Counted from the stretch's first letter, positions 6,562 through 13,544 are shown. The stretch is 16,518 bases of DNA from Acetobacteraceae bacterium (GCA_019689515.1 JADGHI010000026.1:1-16518), one strand, 5' to 3'. Notes: generated from the sequence alone by a model not told the origin. Numbers and translations are program-made.

Positions 6562-7572
6562 ATGGACGAAATGGATAGCGGACAACACATGACGCGCCGG
6601 CGTTTGGCGGGACTGGTCGTGGGTGCTGCCGCATCGGCCGCGGGGGCGGCGCGCGCGCAGCCGGCGGTGTCCGGCCCCGCCTACCCCACGCGCCCGATCC
6701 GCCTCATCGTCCCGTTCGGCTCGGGGTCGGCGACGGACATCATGACGCGGCTGCTCGGGCCGCACATGTCGCAGGCGCTCGGCCAGCCCCTGGTGATCGA
6801 GAACCGACCCGGCGCAGCCGGGGTGCTGGGCAGCGAGGCGGTGCAGCGTGCGGCGCCCGACGGGCACACCCTGCTGATGGCCGCGGTGTCGTCCCACGCC
6901 ATCGCGCCGGCGCTGCGGCGCGAGATACCCTACGACGTGATGCGCGACTTCATGCCGATCGGCCTCTCGGCGCGCTCGACCAACTTCATCGTGGTGCATC
7001 CCTCGGTGCCGGCGCGGACCCTGCCCGAGCTCGTCGAGCACTCCAAGCGCGTCAGCGGCGGGGTCGGCTACGCCTCCGGCGGCATCGGCGGTTCGAACCA
7101 CCTGGCGGGGGAGCTGCTGCGGCTGCGCACGGGCGGCAACTTCGTCCACGTCCCCTACAGCAATCAGGGCCAGGCGGTGAACGACGTCGTCGCCGGCCAC
7201 GTCCCGATGCTGATCTACACGGTCGCGGTGCTGCCGCATGTCCGCGAGGGCCGGCTGCGGGCGTTGGCGGTGACGTCGGAGGGGCGGCAGCGGCAGGCCC
7301 CGGACGTTCCCACCGCAGTCGAGCAGGGCGCGGCGGACGTGGTCGCGAACTCCTGGTTCGGCATGTTCGGTCCGGCCGGTCTGCCAGAAGGGGTGCGCGA
7401 CAGCGTCTTCGAGGCCCTCCGGAATGCGCTGCAGGACCCGGAGATCAGCGCGAAGCTCATCGACACCGGCCTCGAGCCCTCGCCGCTGCCGCCGGCCGAG
7501 TTCCGCCGCTTCATAGCCTCCGAGATCGCGAAATGGACCGAGGTCGGCCGGGCGGCCGGCATCGCCCTGTGA
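6562..7572 (+). CDS. Bug2: Bug/TctC-family periplasmic substrate-binding protein
   Basis: The product has 336 residues from the ATG at 6562. Other possible starts are ATG 6571 and ATG 6589; the GGGGAGGA site at 6553-6560 is very close to 6562 and ten bases from 6571, so 6571 may be the true start. The leader has TRRRLAG at 11-17 and a likely cleavage site after AARA, before QPAVSG. Family landmarks are YPTRPIRLIVPF, GSATDIMTRLL, LGQPLVIENRPGAAGVLGSE, PYDVMRDFMPIG, GGSNHLAGELL, HVPYSNQGQAVNDVVAGHV and the C-terminal EIAKWTEVGRAAGIAL. It is the closest relative in the window of Bug1 (the 12-residue stretch SWFGMFGPAGLP is identical). Together they bracket the three catabolic genes, suggesting that an ancestral duplication was kept in one operon. 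Ligand unknown. Confidence 0.88.
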   Translation: MDEMDSGQHMTRRRLAGLVVGAAASAAGAARAQPAVSGPAYPTRPIRLIVPFGSGSATDIMTRLLGPHMSQALGQPLVIENRPGAAGVLGSEAVQRAAPDGHTLLMAAVSSHAIAPALRREIPYDVMRDFMPIGLSARSTNFIVVHPSVPARTLPELVEHSKRVSGGVGYASGGIGGSNHLAGELLRLRTGGNFVHVPYSNQGQAVNDVVAGHVPMLIYTVAVLPHVREGRLRALAVTSEGRQRQAPDVPTAVEQGAADVVANSWFGMFGPAGLPEGVRDSVFEALRNALQDPEISAKLIDTGLEPSPLPPAEFRRFIASEIAKWTEVGRAAGIAL

Positions 7573-7644
7573 GCTGAGGGAATGCCGGATCGCGGGTCGC
7601 CGGCCATGCCGGTGGGACGCATGTGCAATGCTCGGAGGCCGCTC

Positions 7645-7720
7645 TGACGCCGGCCTCGGGCGTCACTCGAGCCGCTGATTCCACGCGCCTGGTGCGTACC
7701 GCCGCGCGGCTTTGCGGCGG
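7645..7720. terminator. Two hairpins between convergent Bug2 and Bug3
   Basis: The 217-nt gap between the convergent Bug2 and Bug3 genes holds TGACGCC/GGCGTCA (7645-7651 with 7659-7665, 7-nt loop) and CCGCCGC/GCGGCGG (7699-7705 with 7714-7720, 8-nt loop). Neither is followed by a T-run, so they are candidate bidirectional termination or RNA-stabilising structures, not proven intrinsic terminators. Nothing else is recognised in the gap. Confidence 0.35.
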
Positions 7721-7789
7721 ACACTGCGGACAAGGCGCCCGCTACGGTCGGCCCACCCCACCGAGCCCGGCGCGGCGGAGGGGCGCGCA

Positions 7790-8815
7790 CTAGTCCACGC
7801 GCACCCCCGTCTGCTGTAGCACCTGCCGCCACTTGGCGACGTCGGCCGCGATGAAGGCGGCGAACTGCGCCGGCGACTCGCTCCACGCGACGTCGGCCCC
7901 GAGCGTGCGCCAGCGCGCCGCGGTCTCCGGCCGGCGCAGCACTCCCGCGAACGCGTCGTGCAGGCGCGCCACCACCGGCGCCGGCGTCCCCGCCGGCGCG
8001 AGCACGGCGTACCAGGCCGAGACCTCGAAGCCCGGCAGCCCTCCCGCCTCCGCCATGGTCGGCAGGCCCGGCGCCGTCGTCGAGCGCGCCGCGCTGGTCA
8101 CGGCCAGCAGGCGGATGCGCCCGGCCTCGGCGTGGGGCAGCGCCACGGGCGGGCCCGGGAAGGCGAACTGGATGCGGCCCGCCACGAGGTCCACCACCGC
8201 CTCGGCGATCCCCCGGTAGGGCACGTGCACGGTCCGCACGCCCGCCATCACGTCGAGCATCGCCCCGGCGAGGTGCGGCGTCGAGCCGATCCCATTCGAG
8301 CCGTAGGTGAGCGCGCCCGGGTTCGCCCGCGCGTGCGCGATGAACTCGCCGACCGTCGCCGCCGGCACCGAGGGATGCACGGCGAGCACCAGCGGAAAGG
8401 TGCCGATCAGCGTGATCGGCGCGAAGTCGCGGACCGGGTCGTAGCCCACCCGCGCGAACAGGCTGGGGTTGATGGTCAGCGGCGCCAGGCCGAGCAGCAG
8501 CGTGTACCCGTCCGGTTCGGCGCGAGCGCCGTGCTCGAAGCCGATGTTCGAGTTGGCGCCAGGCCGGTTCTCGACGACGATCGGCTGGCCGAGCTCAGGG
8601 GAGACCCGCTCGACGAGCGCACGTGTGAGGATGTCGCCGGGCCCGCCGGGCGAGAGCGGCACCACGAGGCGGATCGGCCGGTTGGGGTACGACCCGGCGC
8701 CGGCGGTCGGCGCCGGCTGCGCCGTGGCGCCCCCCATGGCGCCGGAGCCCAGGAGCGCGGCCAGGCCCGCCGCACCGAGGGCGCGGCGGGTGGTCCCTCC
8801 GACGGAATCGTTCAT
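7790..8815 (-). CDS. Bug3: Bug/TctC-family periplasmic substrate-binding protein
   Basis: The 341-residue product starts at the ATG at 8815, preceded by a GAGGAGGAG ribosome site. The leader has TTRRALG at 8-14 followed by a hydrophobic stretch and a likely cleavage after GATA, before QPAPT. The mature protein shows SYPNRPIRLVVPLSPGG, LGQPIVVENRPGANSNIGFE, PDGYTLLLGLAPLTINPSLF, YDPVRDFAPITLIG, HPSVPAATVGEF, GSTPHLAGAMLDVMAGV, HVPYRGIAEAVVDLVAGRI, WYAVLAPAGTP and VAKWRQVLQQTGV. It is the most canonical Bug of the set and is not especially close to Bug1/2 or Bug4/6. It is divergent from the IclR-type gene, the common arrangement in which a regulator controls its neighbour. Ligand unknown. Confidence 0.9.
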   Translation of the reverse strand: MNDSVGGTTRRALGAAGLAALLGSGAMGGATAQPAPTAGAGSYPNRPIRLVVPLSPGGPGDILTRALVERVSPELGQPIVVENRPGANSNIGFEHGARAEPDGYTLLLGLAPLTINPSLFARVGYDPVRDFAPITLIGTFPLVLAVHPSVPAATVGEFIAHARANPGALTYGSNGIGSTPHLAGAMLDVMAGVRTVHVPYRGIAEAVVDLVAGRIQFAFPGPPVALPHAEAGRIRLLAVTSAARSTTAPGLPTMAEAGGLPGFEVSAWYAVLAPAGTPAPVVARLHDAFAGVLRRPETAARWRTLGADVAWSESPAQFAAFIAADVAKWRQVLQQTGVRVD

Positions 8816-8940
8816 GCGTCTCCTCCTCCTCGCTATTGGCGGAGGGGCGGCGGCGCAGCCGCACCGCCCCCTCCGCGTCGGACCGGATGGGCGCGCCGAC
8901 CGCGCCAGTCGACTGCGTATGGGGGGTCAGGTAGGGAACC
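8816..8940. promoter_or_regulatory. Divergent promoter region of Bug3 and the IclR-type gene, with a long hairpin
   Basis: This 125-nt gap must hold the promoters of both divergent genes. Its main visible feature is a GC-rich dyad: GCGGAGGGGCGG (8839-8850) pairs with CCGCCCCCTCCGC (8864-8876) with one bulged base, and a smaller CGGC/GCCG stem lies inside. In the Bug3 mRNA it would be a leader hairpin some 24 nt upstream of the start codon. No clear -35/-10 pair was found. Whether the dyad is an operator or an RNA structure is open. Confidence 0.45.
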
Positions 8941-9695
8941 ATGCCCCACAAAATCCCCCACGGATGGGCCGGAATCCGCGCGATACGCGCCGTCGAACGT
9001 GTCCTGCCGGTGCTCGAATGCTTCGCGCGCGACGCGCCGAGTCTGCCGCTCCACGCGGGGCCGAGCGGACCGGGCTGCCCCGGCCGGCCGCGATCCGCCT
9101 GCTCGCCGCCCTGACCGAGCTCGGCTGGCTCGTGCGCCAGGCCGGCAGCGAGTGCTGCCTGTCCATGAAGGCCGTTGACCTCACCGGACGGCTGAAGGCA
9201 TGCGCGCTCGCCGCGCGGACGGGCGAGACGATCGCACTCAACCGCATCGATGGGCTGGGACGGATCTGCATCGAATCCGCCGACTCCGCGTCCGACCTCT
9301 CCAGCGTGATGCGCGTCGGCGATCGCGTGCCGCTGACGCTCGGGGCGAGCTTACGGGCGCTGATGACCTGCGCCGCGACGGAGGTGGTGGAGGCCGCCGT
9401 CGCGCAGGTGCCGCAGGGCCGACGCCGCACGCACCGCGCCGCGCTGGCGCGGATCCGCGTGGACGGCTTCGCGCTCTCGCGCGGCGAAATGACGTCCGGC
9501 AACGTCGCGCCGGCGGTGCCCATCTTCGACCCGGACGGCGCGGTGTGGCGCTCGCTCAGCCTGATCGGCCCGGAAGTCCGCTTCGACCCGCAGGAACGCG
9601 CGCTCGTCGCGCTGCTGCGCCGCGCCGGCACCCTCGTCACGCGCCGGGACGGTGGCGCGTGGCACTTCGGCAGAGCGGCGGCCGGAGGGCGGTGA
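8941..9695 (+). pseudogene. IclR-family transcriptional regulator, disrupted by a one-base frameshift
   Basis: From the ATG at 8941 the frame reads RAVERVLPVLECFARDAPSL-PLHA, the N-terminal helix of an IclR winged helix-turn-helix domain, then loses homology. From about 9056 a second frame continues with AERTGLPRPAAIRLLAAL and TELGWLVRQ, the recognition helix and wing. It then shows the effector domain blocks LAARTGETIALNRIDGLGRI, MRVGDRVPLTLGASLRALM, IRVDGFALSRGEMTSG and VPIFDPDGAVWRSLSLIGP. One missing base near 9055, at a GGGG run, explains the break; restored, the protein would be about 251 residues, at the short end for the family. The part between the HTH and the effector domain seems short. 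It is divergent from Bug3, its probable target. Either a young pseudogene or a sequencing error in a homopolymer. Confidence 0.7.
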
Positions 9696-9727
9696 CGGTC
9701 CCGGCGGCGCGCGCGCCGGACCGTCAC
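9692..9727. terminator. Bidirectional hairpin containing both stop codons of convergent genes
   Basis: GTGACGGTCCCGGCG (9692-9706) pairs with CGCCGGACCGTCAC (9714-9727), a 14-bp stem with one bulge. The left arm contains the TGA of the IclR-type gene (9693-9695) and the right arm contains the complement of the oxidoreductase stop (9724-9726). The genes are only 28 nt apart. No T-run follows, but the stem is the obvious candidate for termination in both directions. Confidence 0.6.
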
Positions 9728-10893
9728 GGTGCCGCTACCCCCTCCGCCCGCATCTGCGCGAAGATCCGCGCCCGGCGCTCGAGCCACCAGCCGTGCTGCA
9801 CGGGCCAGGAGCCGAACGCCTCGCGCCCCGTCAGCTCGGCCTCGGCGCGCAGCGGCCACTGCGGGTCGGCGAGCGCCTCGCGTCCGATCGCGATGAGGTC
9901 GGCGCGATCCTCGCGCAGGATCGCCTCCGCCTGGTGCGGGTCCACGATCAGCCCGACCGCCATCGTCATCAGGCCGGTCTCGCGCCGGACCCGCTCGGCG
10001 AAGGGGACCTGAAACCCGAAGCTGCGCTTCAGCCGCACGTTGGCGGTCGAGGAGTCGAAGAGCGAGCCGGAGGAGCAGTCGATCACGTCGACGCCGCGCT
10101 CGCCGAGGGCGCGGGCGAAGGCGACTGTCTCCTCGATGGTCCAGCCGCCCTCGTCCACCGCGGAGACGCGGTAGAACAGCGGCCGGTCCTTGGGCCAGAC
10201 AGCACGGACGGTTTCGGCGACCTCAAGCGGCAGGCGCGCGCGGCCGGCGAAGTCGCCGCCGTAGGCATCGGTACGGGTGTTGCTCAGCGGCGAGAGGAAG
10301 CTGTGCAGCAGGTAGCCGTGCGCGCCGTGGACCTCCACCGCCTCGAACCCTGCCTCGAGCGCGCGCAGCGCGGCGGTCCGCCAGGCTTCCTTCACGGTGG
10401 CGATGTCGGCGGCGGACATCTCGACCGGGATCGGCCTGCCCGGCGCGGCGGGGATCGGACTCGCGCCGATCGGCGGCCAGGGCGGTTCGCCGCGGGCGCG
10501 GTCGGCCTCGCCGAGCGGCCCGTGGCCCTCCCAGGGGCGCTGCGTGCCGGCCTTGCGCCCGGCGTGGGCGAGCTGGACGGCCGGCACCGCGCCGTGCGCG
10601 CGGACGAAGGCGGCGATGCGGCGCAGCGCCGCGATCTGCCCGTCGTGCCAGAGCCCGAGATCGCCGTGGGTGATGCGGCCGCGCTCCTCGACGGCGATCG
10701 CCTCGGTGAAGACGATGCCGGCACCGCCGAGCGCGAGGCGGCCGAGGTGGACGAGGTGCCAGTCGGTCGGCAGCCCGTCACGGCCGGAGTACTGCAGCAT
10801 CGGCGCGATCGCGATGCGGTTGCGGGCCGTCAGCCCTCGGAGCGCAATTGGGGTGAGCAGCCGCGGCTGCGGGGCTGGTTGGGGTTCGTCCAT
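9724..10893 (-). CDS. Old-yellow-enzyme family NADH:flavin oxidoreductase (YqjM-like)
   Basis: The 389-residue product is an FMN TIM-barrel enzyme of the OYE family, which reduces activated C=C bonds with NAD(P)H; related members act on 2,4-dienoyl-CoA or xenobiotics. Family blocks in order are TPIALRGLTARNRIAIAPM, TEAIAVEERGRITHGDLGLW, AVQLAHAGRKAGTQRPW, VEMSAADIATVKEAWRTAA, VEVHGAHGYLLHSFLSPLSN with the substrate-binding pair H189 and H192, NTRTDAYGG, DVIDCSSG and ADLIAIGREALADPQWPLRAE. The conserved Tyr Y35 (MLQYS) is present, but the Cys of YqjM-type enzymes (APMCQYS) is replaced by L33. A GGGATGAG ribosome site sits six bases before the ATG at 10893; ATG 10899 is also possible. The gene converges on the IclR-type gene and lies 534 nt downstream of Bug4 on the same strand. 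Confidence 0.9.
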   Translation of the reverse strand: MDEPQPAPQPRLLTPIALRGLTARNRIAIAPMLQYSGRDGLPTDWHLVHLGRLALGGAGIVFTEAIAVEERGRITHGDLGLWHDGQIAALRRIAAFVRAHGAVPAVQLAHAGRKAGTQRPWEGHGPLGEADRARGEPPWPPIGASPIPAAPGRPIPVEMSAADIATVKEAWRTAALRALEAGFEAVEVHGAHGYLLHSFLSPLSNTRTDAYGGDFAGRARLPLEVAETVRAVWPKDRPLFYRVSAVDEGGWTIEETVAFARALGERGVDVIDCSSGSLFDSSTANVRLKRSFGFQVPFAERVRRETGLMTMAVGLIVDPHQAEAILREDRADLIAIGREALADPQWPLRAEAELTGREAFGSWPVQHGWWLERRARIFAQMRAEGVAAP

Positions 10894-10914
10894 CCGCATC
10901 TCATCCCGCGAAGT

Positions 10915-10928
10915 CACTTTCGGAAGTG
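10915..10928. promoter_or_regulatory. Inverted repeat upstream of the OYE gene, possible operator
   Basis: CACTTTCGGAAGTG has perfect 5-bp arms around TCGG. It ends 22 nt upstream of the OYE start codon, a location suited to a repressor site. It is also among the less GC-rich short stretches of the gap. The regulator is not known. Confidence 0.35.
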
Positions 10929-11013
10929 TGCACCGGCCTGGCGCGCCGTCAAACCGGGCTCCGAGCCTCGCGGCTGCCCAGGATCCAATGCACGCGTCGG
11001 CCGGATTGTGGTG

Positions 11014-11058
11014 CCACGGCGCGCCATACCACGGCGGGCCGTGCCGCAGCGGGCCGTG
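11014..11058. repeat. Three degenerate 15-bp tandem repeats
   Basis: Successive units are CCACGGCGCGCCATA, CCACGGCGGGCCGTG and CCGCAGCGGGCCGTG. The second and third differ at two positions. They lie about 120-165 nt upstream of the OYE gene in non-coding DNA. Confidence 0.6.
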
Positions 11059-11320
11059 CTTTGGGCCCGGGCGCGTCACTGCTGCGGCCGACGCAGGGGA
11101 GCCGCGGGGCCGAAGGCGGCGGTGCATGCCGGGCGTGTCGCCGGTTGGCGTCAGTGGCGAATGCAGACCCACAGTCCCGGATGAGATTGCCGCGCGCCCG
11201 CACCCTGCGCGGCGCTGCAACGGCAATCGAAGGGAGAAGCGTCGCGACGGGGGCGGTCGTTCCATCGCGGTCGAACGGCGTGGTCTCATTGGTGATCCGA
11301 CAACCCGCACGGGCGGAGGG

Positions 11321-11373
11321 GGCGACGCCGCAGCGTCGCCGGATCGGCGCCGCTCGTCGCTTCGCGAGGAGCG
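11321..11373 (-). terminator. Tandem hairpins downstream of Bug4
   Basis: GGCGACGC-CGCA-GCGTCGCC (11321-11340) is a perfect 8-bp stem. CGCTCGTCGC-TTC-GCGAGGAGCG (11351-11373) has a 10-bp stem with one mismatch. Both lie 54-107 nt beyond the Bug4 stop in its direction of transcription and could end or protect its mRNA. No T-run is present. Confidence 0.4.
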
Positions 11374-11427
11374 ACGGATCGACCGCGCCCGCACGGCGGT
11401 CCGCGCGAGGCATCGGCCCCACCGCGG

Positions 11428-12414
11428 TCAATCCGGCCGGATCCCCGCCTCGCGCACCAGCCGGCCCCACTTCGCCATCTGCGCCTCGAAGAACGCGCCC
11501 AGCTCCTCTGGCGTGTTCGGCCGCGTCTGCACGCTCGCCGCGGCGAGGCGCTCCCGCACCCGCGCGTCGCGGATCGCCTCGTTGAGCGCGCGGTTGAGCG
11601 CGCGCACCACGCCGTCGGGCATGCCGGCGGGCGCGAAGACGGCGTTCCATTCGTACACCTCGAAGCCGGGCAGCGTGTCCGCCACCGCCGGGAGCTCGGG
11701 CATCGCCGCGAGCCGGCCGAGTCCGGTGTGGGCGATGGCCCGCACCAGGCCGGACCGGACCTGCGCGCTGGCGGTCGCGGCGTTGTTGAAGCTGAACTTC
11801 ACGTCGCCCGCGATCACCGCCGTGAGCGAGGCCGCCCCGCCGCGGTAGGGGATGTGGTTCAGCCTCGCGCCGGTCATCTGGGCGAGCATCACGAGCGCCA
11901 GGTGCTGGACCGTGCCGTTGCCGCCCGAGGCCCAGTCGAGCCCGCCCGGCGTGGCCTTCGCCAGCGCCACGACCTCGGCCACGGTCCGCTGCGGCATGGC
12001 GAGGTTGGCGCAGAGGAGGTTGGGCAGCACGCCGGCGAGGAAGACGGGCCGCAGGTCCCGCACCGTGTCGAACGGGAGCCGCCCCTCGAACAGCGCCGGG
12101 TTGACCGAGAGCGCGGTGGCGTCGTGCAGGACGGTGTAGCCGTCCGCCGGCGCCTTCGCCACGGCGTTGGCGCCGATGATGCCGACGCCGCCGCCGCGGT
12201 TCTCGATGACGAAGTTCTGCCCGAGCAACTCGGAGACGCGGCCGAAGAGGGCGCGCGCGATGACGTCGGCGCCGCCGCCGGGCGCGTAGGGCACGACCAC
12301 GCGCACCGGGCGCTGCGGCCACGGGTCCCCGGATTGCGCGCGCGTGCCGGCCGGGGCCAGGGCGGGCGCGGCGACGATGCCGGCGCCGAGGGCGCGACGC
12401 GTCAAGGACACCAT
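11428..12414 (-). CDS. Bug4: Bug/TctC-family periplasmic substrate-binding protein
   Basis: The 328-residue product starts at the ATG at 12414, with a GGGAGGAA ribosome site upstream; the open frame extends further but the signal peptide begins here. The leader has LTRRALGAG at 4-12 and a likely cleavage after GTRA, before QSGDP. Family blocks are PQRPVRVVVPYAPGGGADVI, LGQNFVIENRGGGVGIIGAN, APADGYTVLHDATALSVNPA, PFDTVRDLRPVFL, HIPYRGG, TLPGFEVYEWNAVFAPAGMP and KWGRLVREAGIRPD. It is the closest relative of Bug6: LNHIPYRGG is identical and the C-terminal 14 residues match at 12. It is divergent from the alpha/beta hydrolase-Bug5-Bug6 unit across a 371-nt region with a tandem operator-like repeat. 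The 'GGGADVIARALF' pocket region is more Gly-rich than in Bug1/2. Confidence 0.88.
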   Translation of the reverse strand: MVSLTRRALGAGIVAAPALAPAGTRAQSGDPWPQRPVRVVVPYAPGGGADVIARALFGRVSELLGQNFVIENRGGGVGIIGANAVAKAPADGYTVLHDATALSVNPALFEGRLPFDTVRDLRPVFLAGVLPNLLCANLAMPQRTVAEVVALAKATPGGLDWASGGNGTVQHLALVMLAQMTGARLNHIPYRGGAASLTAVIAGDVKFSFNNAATASAQVRSGLVRAIAHTGLGRLAAMPELPAVADTLPGFEVYEWNAVFAPAGMPDGVVRALNRALNEAIRDARVRERLAAASVQTRPNTPEELGAFFEAQMAKWGRLVREAGIRPD

Positions 12415-12655
12415 GCGTGCCGTTCCTCCCTTGGGCGATGCCGCACCGCCTGTCACGGCGCGTGGGCGAACGATACACGGAGCAGGAGGAGGAGGCTGGG
12501 CAACCGGCCCGACAAGCGCCCACCGGCGCTCGGCCCGGGACCCGCACGGCCCCACCCCTCGTGTCGGCGTTCGCGGGCACGCCGGCCCCGGCCGCCCAAT
12601 GGGTCCGTCCCAGCCTCGGAACGCGGCGTGTGCATGTGGACTGCCTTCGTGCTCT

Positions 12656-12679
12656 ACAACGTGCACGACAACGTGCACG
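12656..12679. promoter_or_regulatory. Perfect tandem 12-bp repeat in the divergent Bug4/hydrolase region
   Basis: ACAACGTGCACG occurs twice head to tail (12656-12667 and 12668-12679). Each copy contains the self-complementary octamer CGTGCACG, so two dyads are spaced 12 bp apart, close to one helical turn. GTGCTC just upstream and GAGCAT just downstream extend the symmetry loosely. The surroundings are less GC-rich than the genes. This looks like a paired site for a dimeric regulator controlling one or both divergent units. Apart from this and the weak promoter below, nothing is recognised in 12415-12785. Confidence 0.55.
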
Positions 12680-12706
12680 AGCATCACGCCGACAACAGGA
12701 GTGCGG

Positions 12707-12735
12707 TTGTGCTGCCGGGCACGCCGGCCTACGTT
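12707..12735 (+). promoter_or_regulatory. Weak candidate sigma-70 promoter for the hydrolase unit
   Basis: TTGTGC (12707-12712) and TACGTT (12730-12735) are separated by 17 bp and lie about 50 nt upstream of the hydrolase start. Each hexamer matches consensus at only half its positions. The tandem 12-bp repeat ends 27 bp upstream of the -35, a place where an activator could bind. Confidence 0.22.
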
Positions 12736-12785
12736 TTCGACACACAACTCGTGCTGCCTCGCTCAGCGGAAGAGGGATGCCATCG

Positions 12786-13544
12786 ATGCCGTGGCTGCAT
12801 CGGAACGGCGCCGAGATCTACTTCGAGGAGCACGGCGCTGGGTTCCCGGTCCTCCTGTTCGCCCCGGGCTTCCTCCGCTCGCGCATCGAGCGCTGGGCCG
12901 GTAACCCGGAGCGGCCGGAGGTCCCGCCGGCCGCAGCCAACCCGATCACCGAGCTGGCGTCGTCGTTCCGCCTGATCTCGATGGACCAGCGCAACGCAGG
13001 CCGCTCGCGGGCGCCGATCGGCGTCGCCGACGGCTGGGCGACCTACACCGCGGACCACCTCGCCCTCCTCAACCACCTCGGCGTCGAGCGCTGCCACGCG
13101 ATGGGCGCCTGCATCGGCGTGTCCTTCTGCCTGGCGCTCTGCGAGGCGGCGCCCGAACGGGTGGCGGCGATGGTCCTGCAGAACCCGATCGGGCTCGCGG
13201 GCGGCAACGGCCCGGTGCTGCGCGCGCTGTTCGACACTTGGGCCAGGGAGGTCACCAGGTGGCCGGACGTGGACCCCGCGCGCGTCGAGGCACTCTGGTC
13301 GCGTATGTTTGGCGGCGACTTCATGTTCAGCGTCACCCGCGACTTCGTCGCCCGCTGCGCGCACCCGATGCTGATCATGCCGGGCGACGACCGCGAGCAC
13401 CCGGCAGAGGTCTCGGCCGAACTGGCGCGCCTCGCCCCGCACGCCGAGGTCGTGGCGCCCTGGAAGGGGCCAGCCCACCATGGACCGGCCATGGAGGCTG
13501 TGCGGGCCTTTCTCGTGCGCCACACGCCGCCGGTCTACCGGTAA
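12786..13544 (+). CDS. Alpha/beta-fold hydrolase with a cysteine nucleophile
   Basis: The 252-residue product starts at the ATG at 12786, nine bases after AGAGGG; ATG 12777 is too close to that site. It has the fold's usual landmarks: the oxyanion region LLFAPGF, DQRNAGRS, the nucleophile elbow AMGACIGVSFCLAL with C109 in place of the usual Ser, the acid D201 or D202 in MPGDDREHP, and a His (H231 or H232) in GPAHHGPAMEAVRAFL. Cys at the elbow is known in dienelactone hydrolases, but the rest of the sequence resembles the lipase/lactonase-like branch (3-oxoadipate enol-lactonase style). No signal peptide is seen, so it is cytosolic. It lies 64 nt upstream of Bug5 and probably shares its transcript. 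Inference: a lactone, thioester or ester hydrolase acting on the compound captured by Bug5 or Bug6. Confidence 0.85.
   Translation: MPWLHRNGAEIYFEEHGAGFPVLLFAPGFLRSRIERWAGNPERPEVPPAAANPITELASSFRLISMDQRNAGRSRAPIGVADGWATYTADHLALLNHLGVERCHAMGACIGVSFCLALCEAAPERVAAMVLQNPIGLAGGNGPVLRALFDTWAREVTRWPDVDPARVEALWSRMFGGDFMFSVTRDFVARCAHPMLIMPGDDREHPAEVSAELARLAPHAEVVAPWKGPAHHGPAMEAVRAFLVRHTPPVYR

Larger units (their letters stand above)
10894..11427. other. 534-nt intergenic region between Bug4 and the OYE gene
   Basis: No gene is recognised. Open frames here are GC-driven extensions of the OYE frame or antisense frames lacking family motifs. The stretch contains an inverted repeat near the OYE start (10915-10928), three degenerate 15-bp tandem repeats (11014-11058) and two consecutive hairpins (11321-11373) nearer the Bug4 stop. 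It should contain the OYE promoter (minus strand), but no convincing -35/-10 pair is visible. Confidence 0.6.

Noticed and set aside
9724..11394. N-terminal extension of the OYE frame to 556 codons
   Set aside because: The extra 167 codons are non-conserved intergenic sequence with tandem repeats; the YqjM-like start is at 10893 or 10899.
10949..12745. A 598-codon minus-strand frame over Bug4
   Set aside because: It is in the wrong frame relative to Bug4, with Arg-rich low-complexity translation and no domain; the Bug4 frame has the full family pattern.
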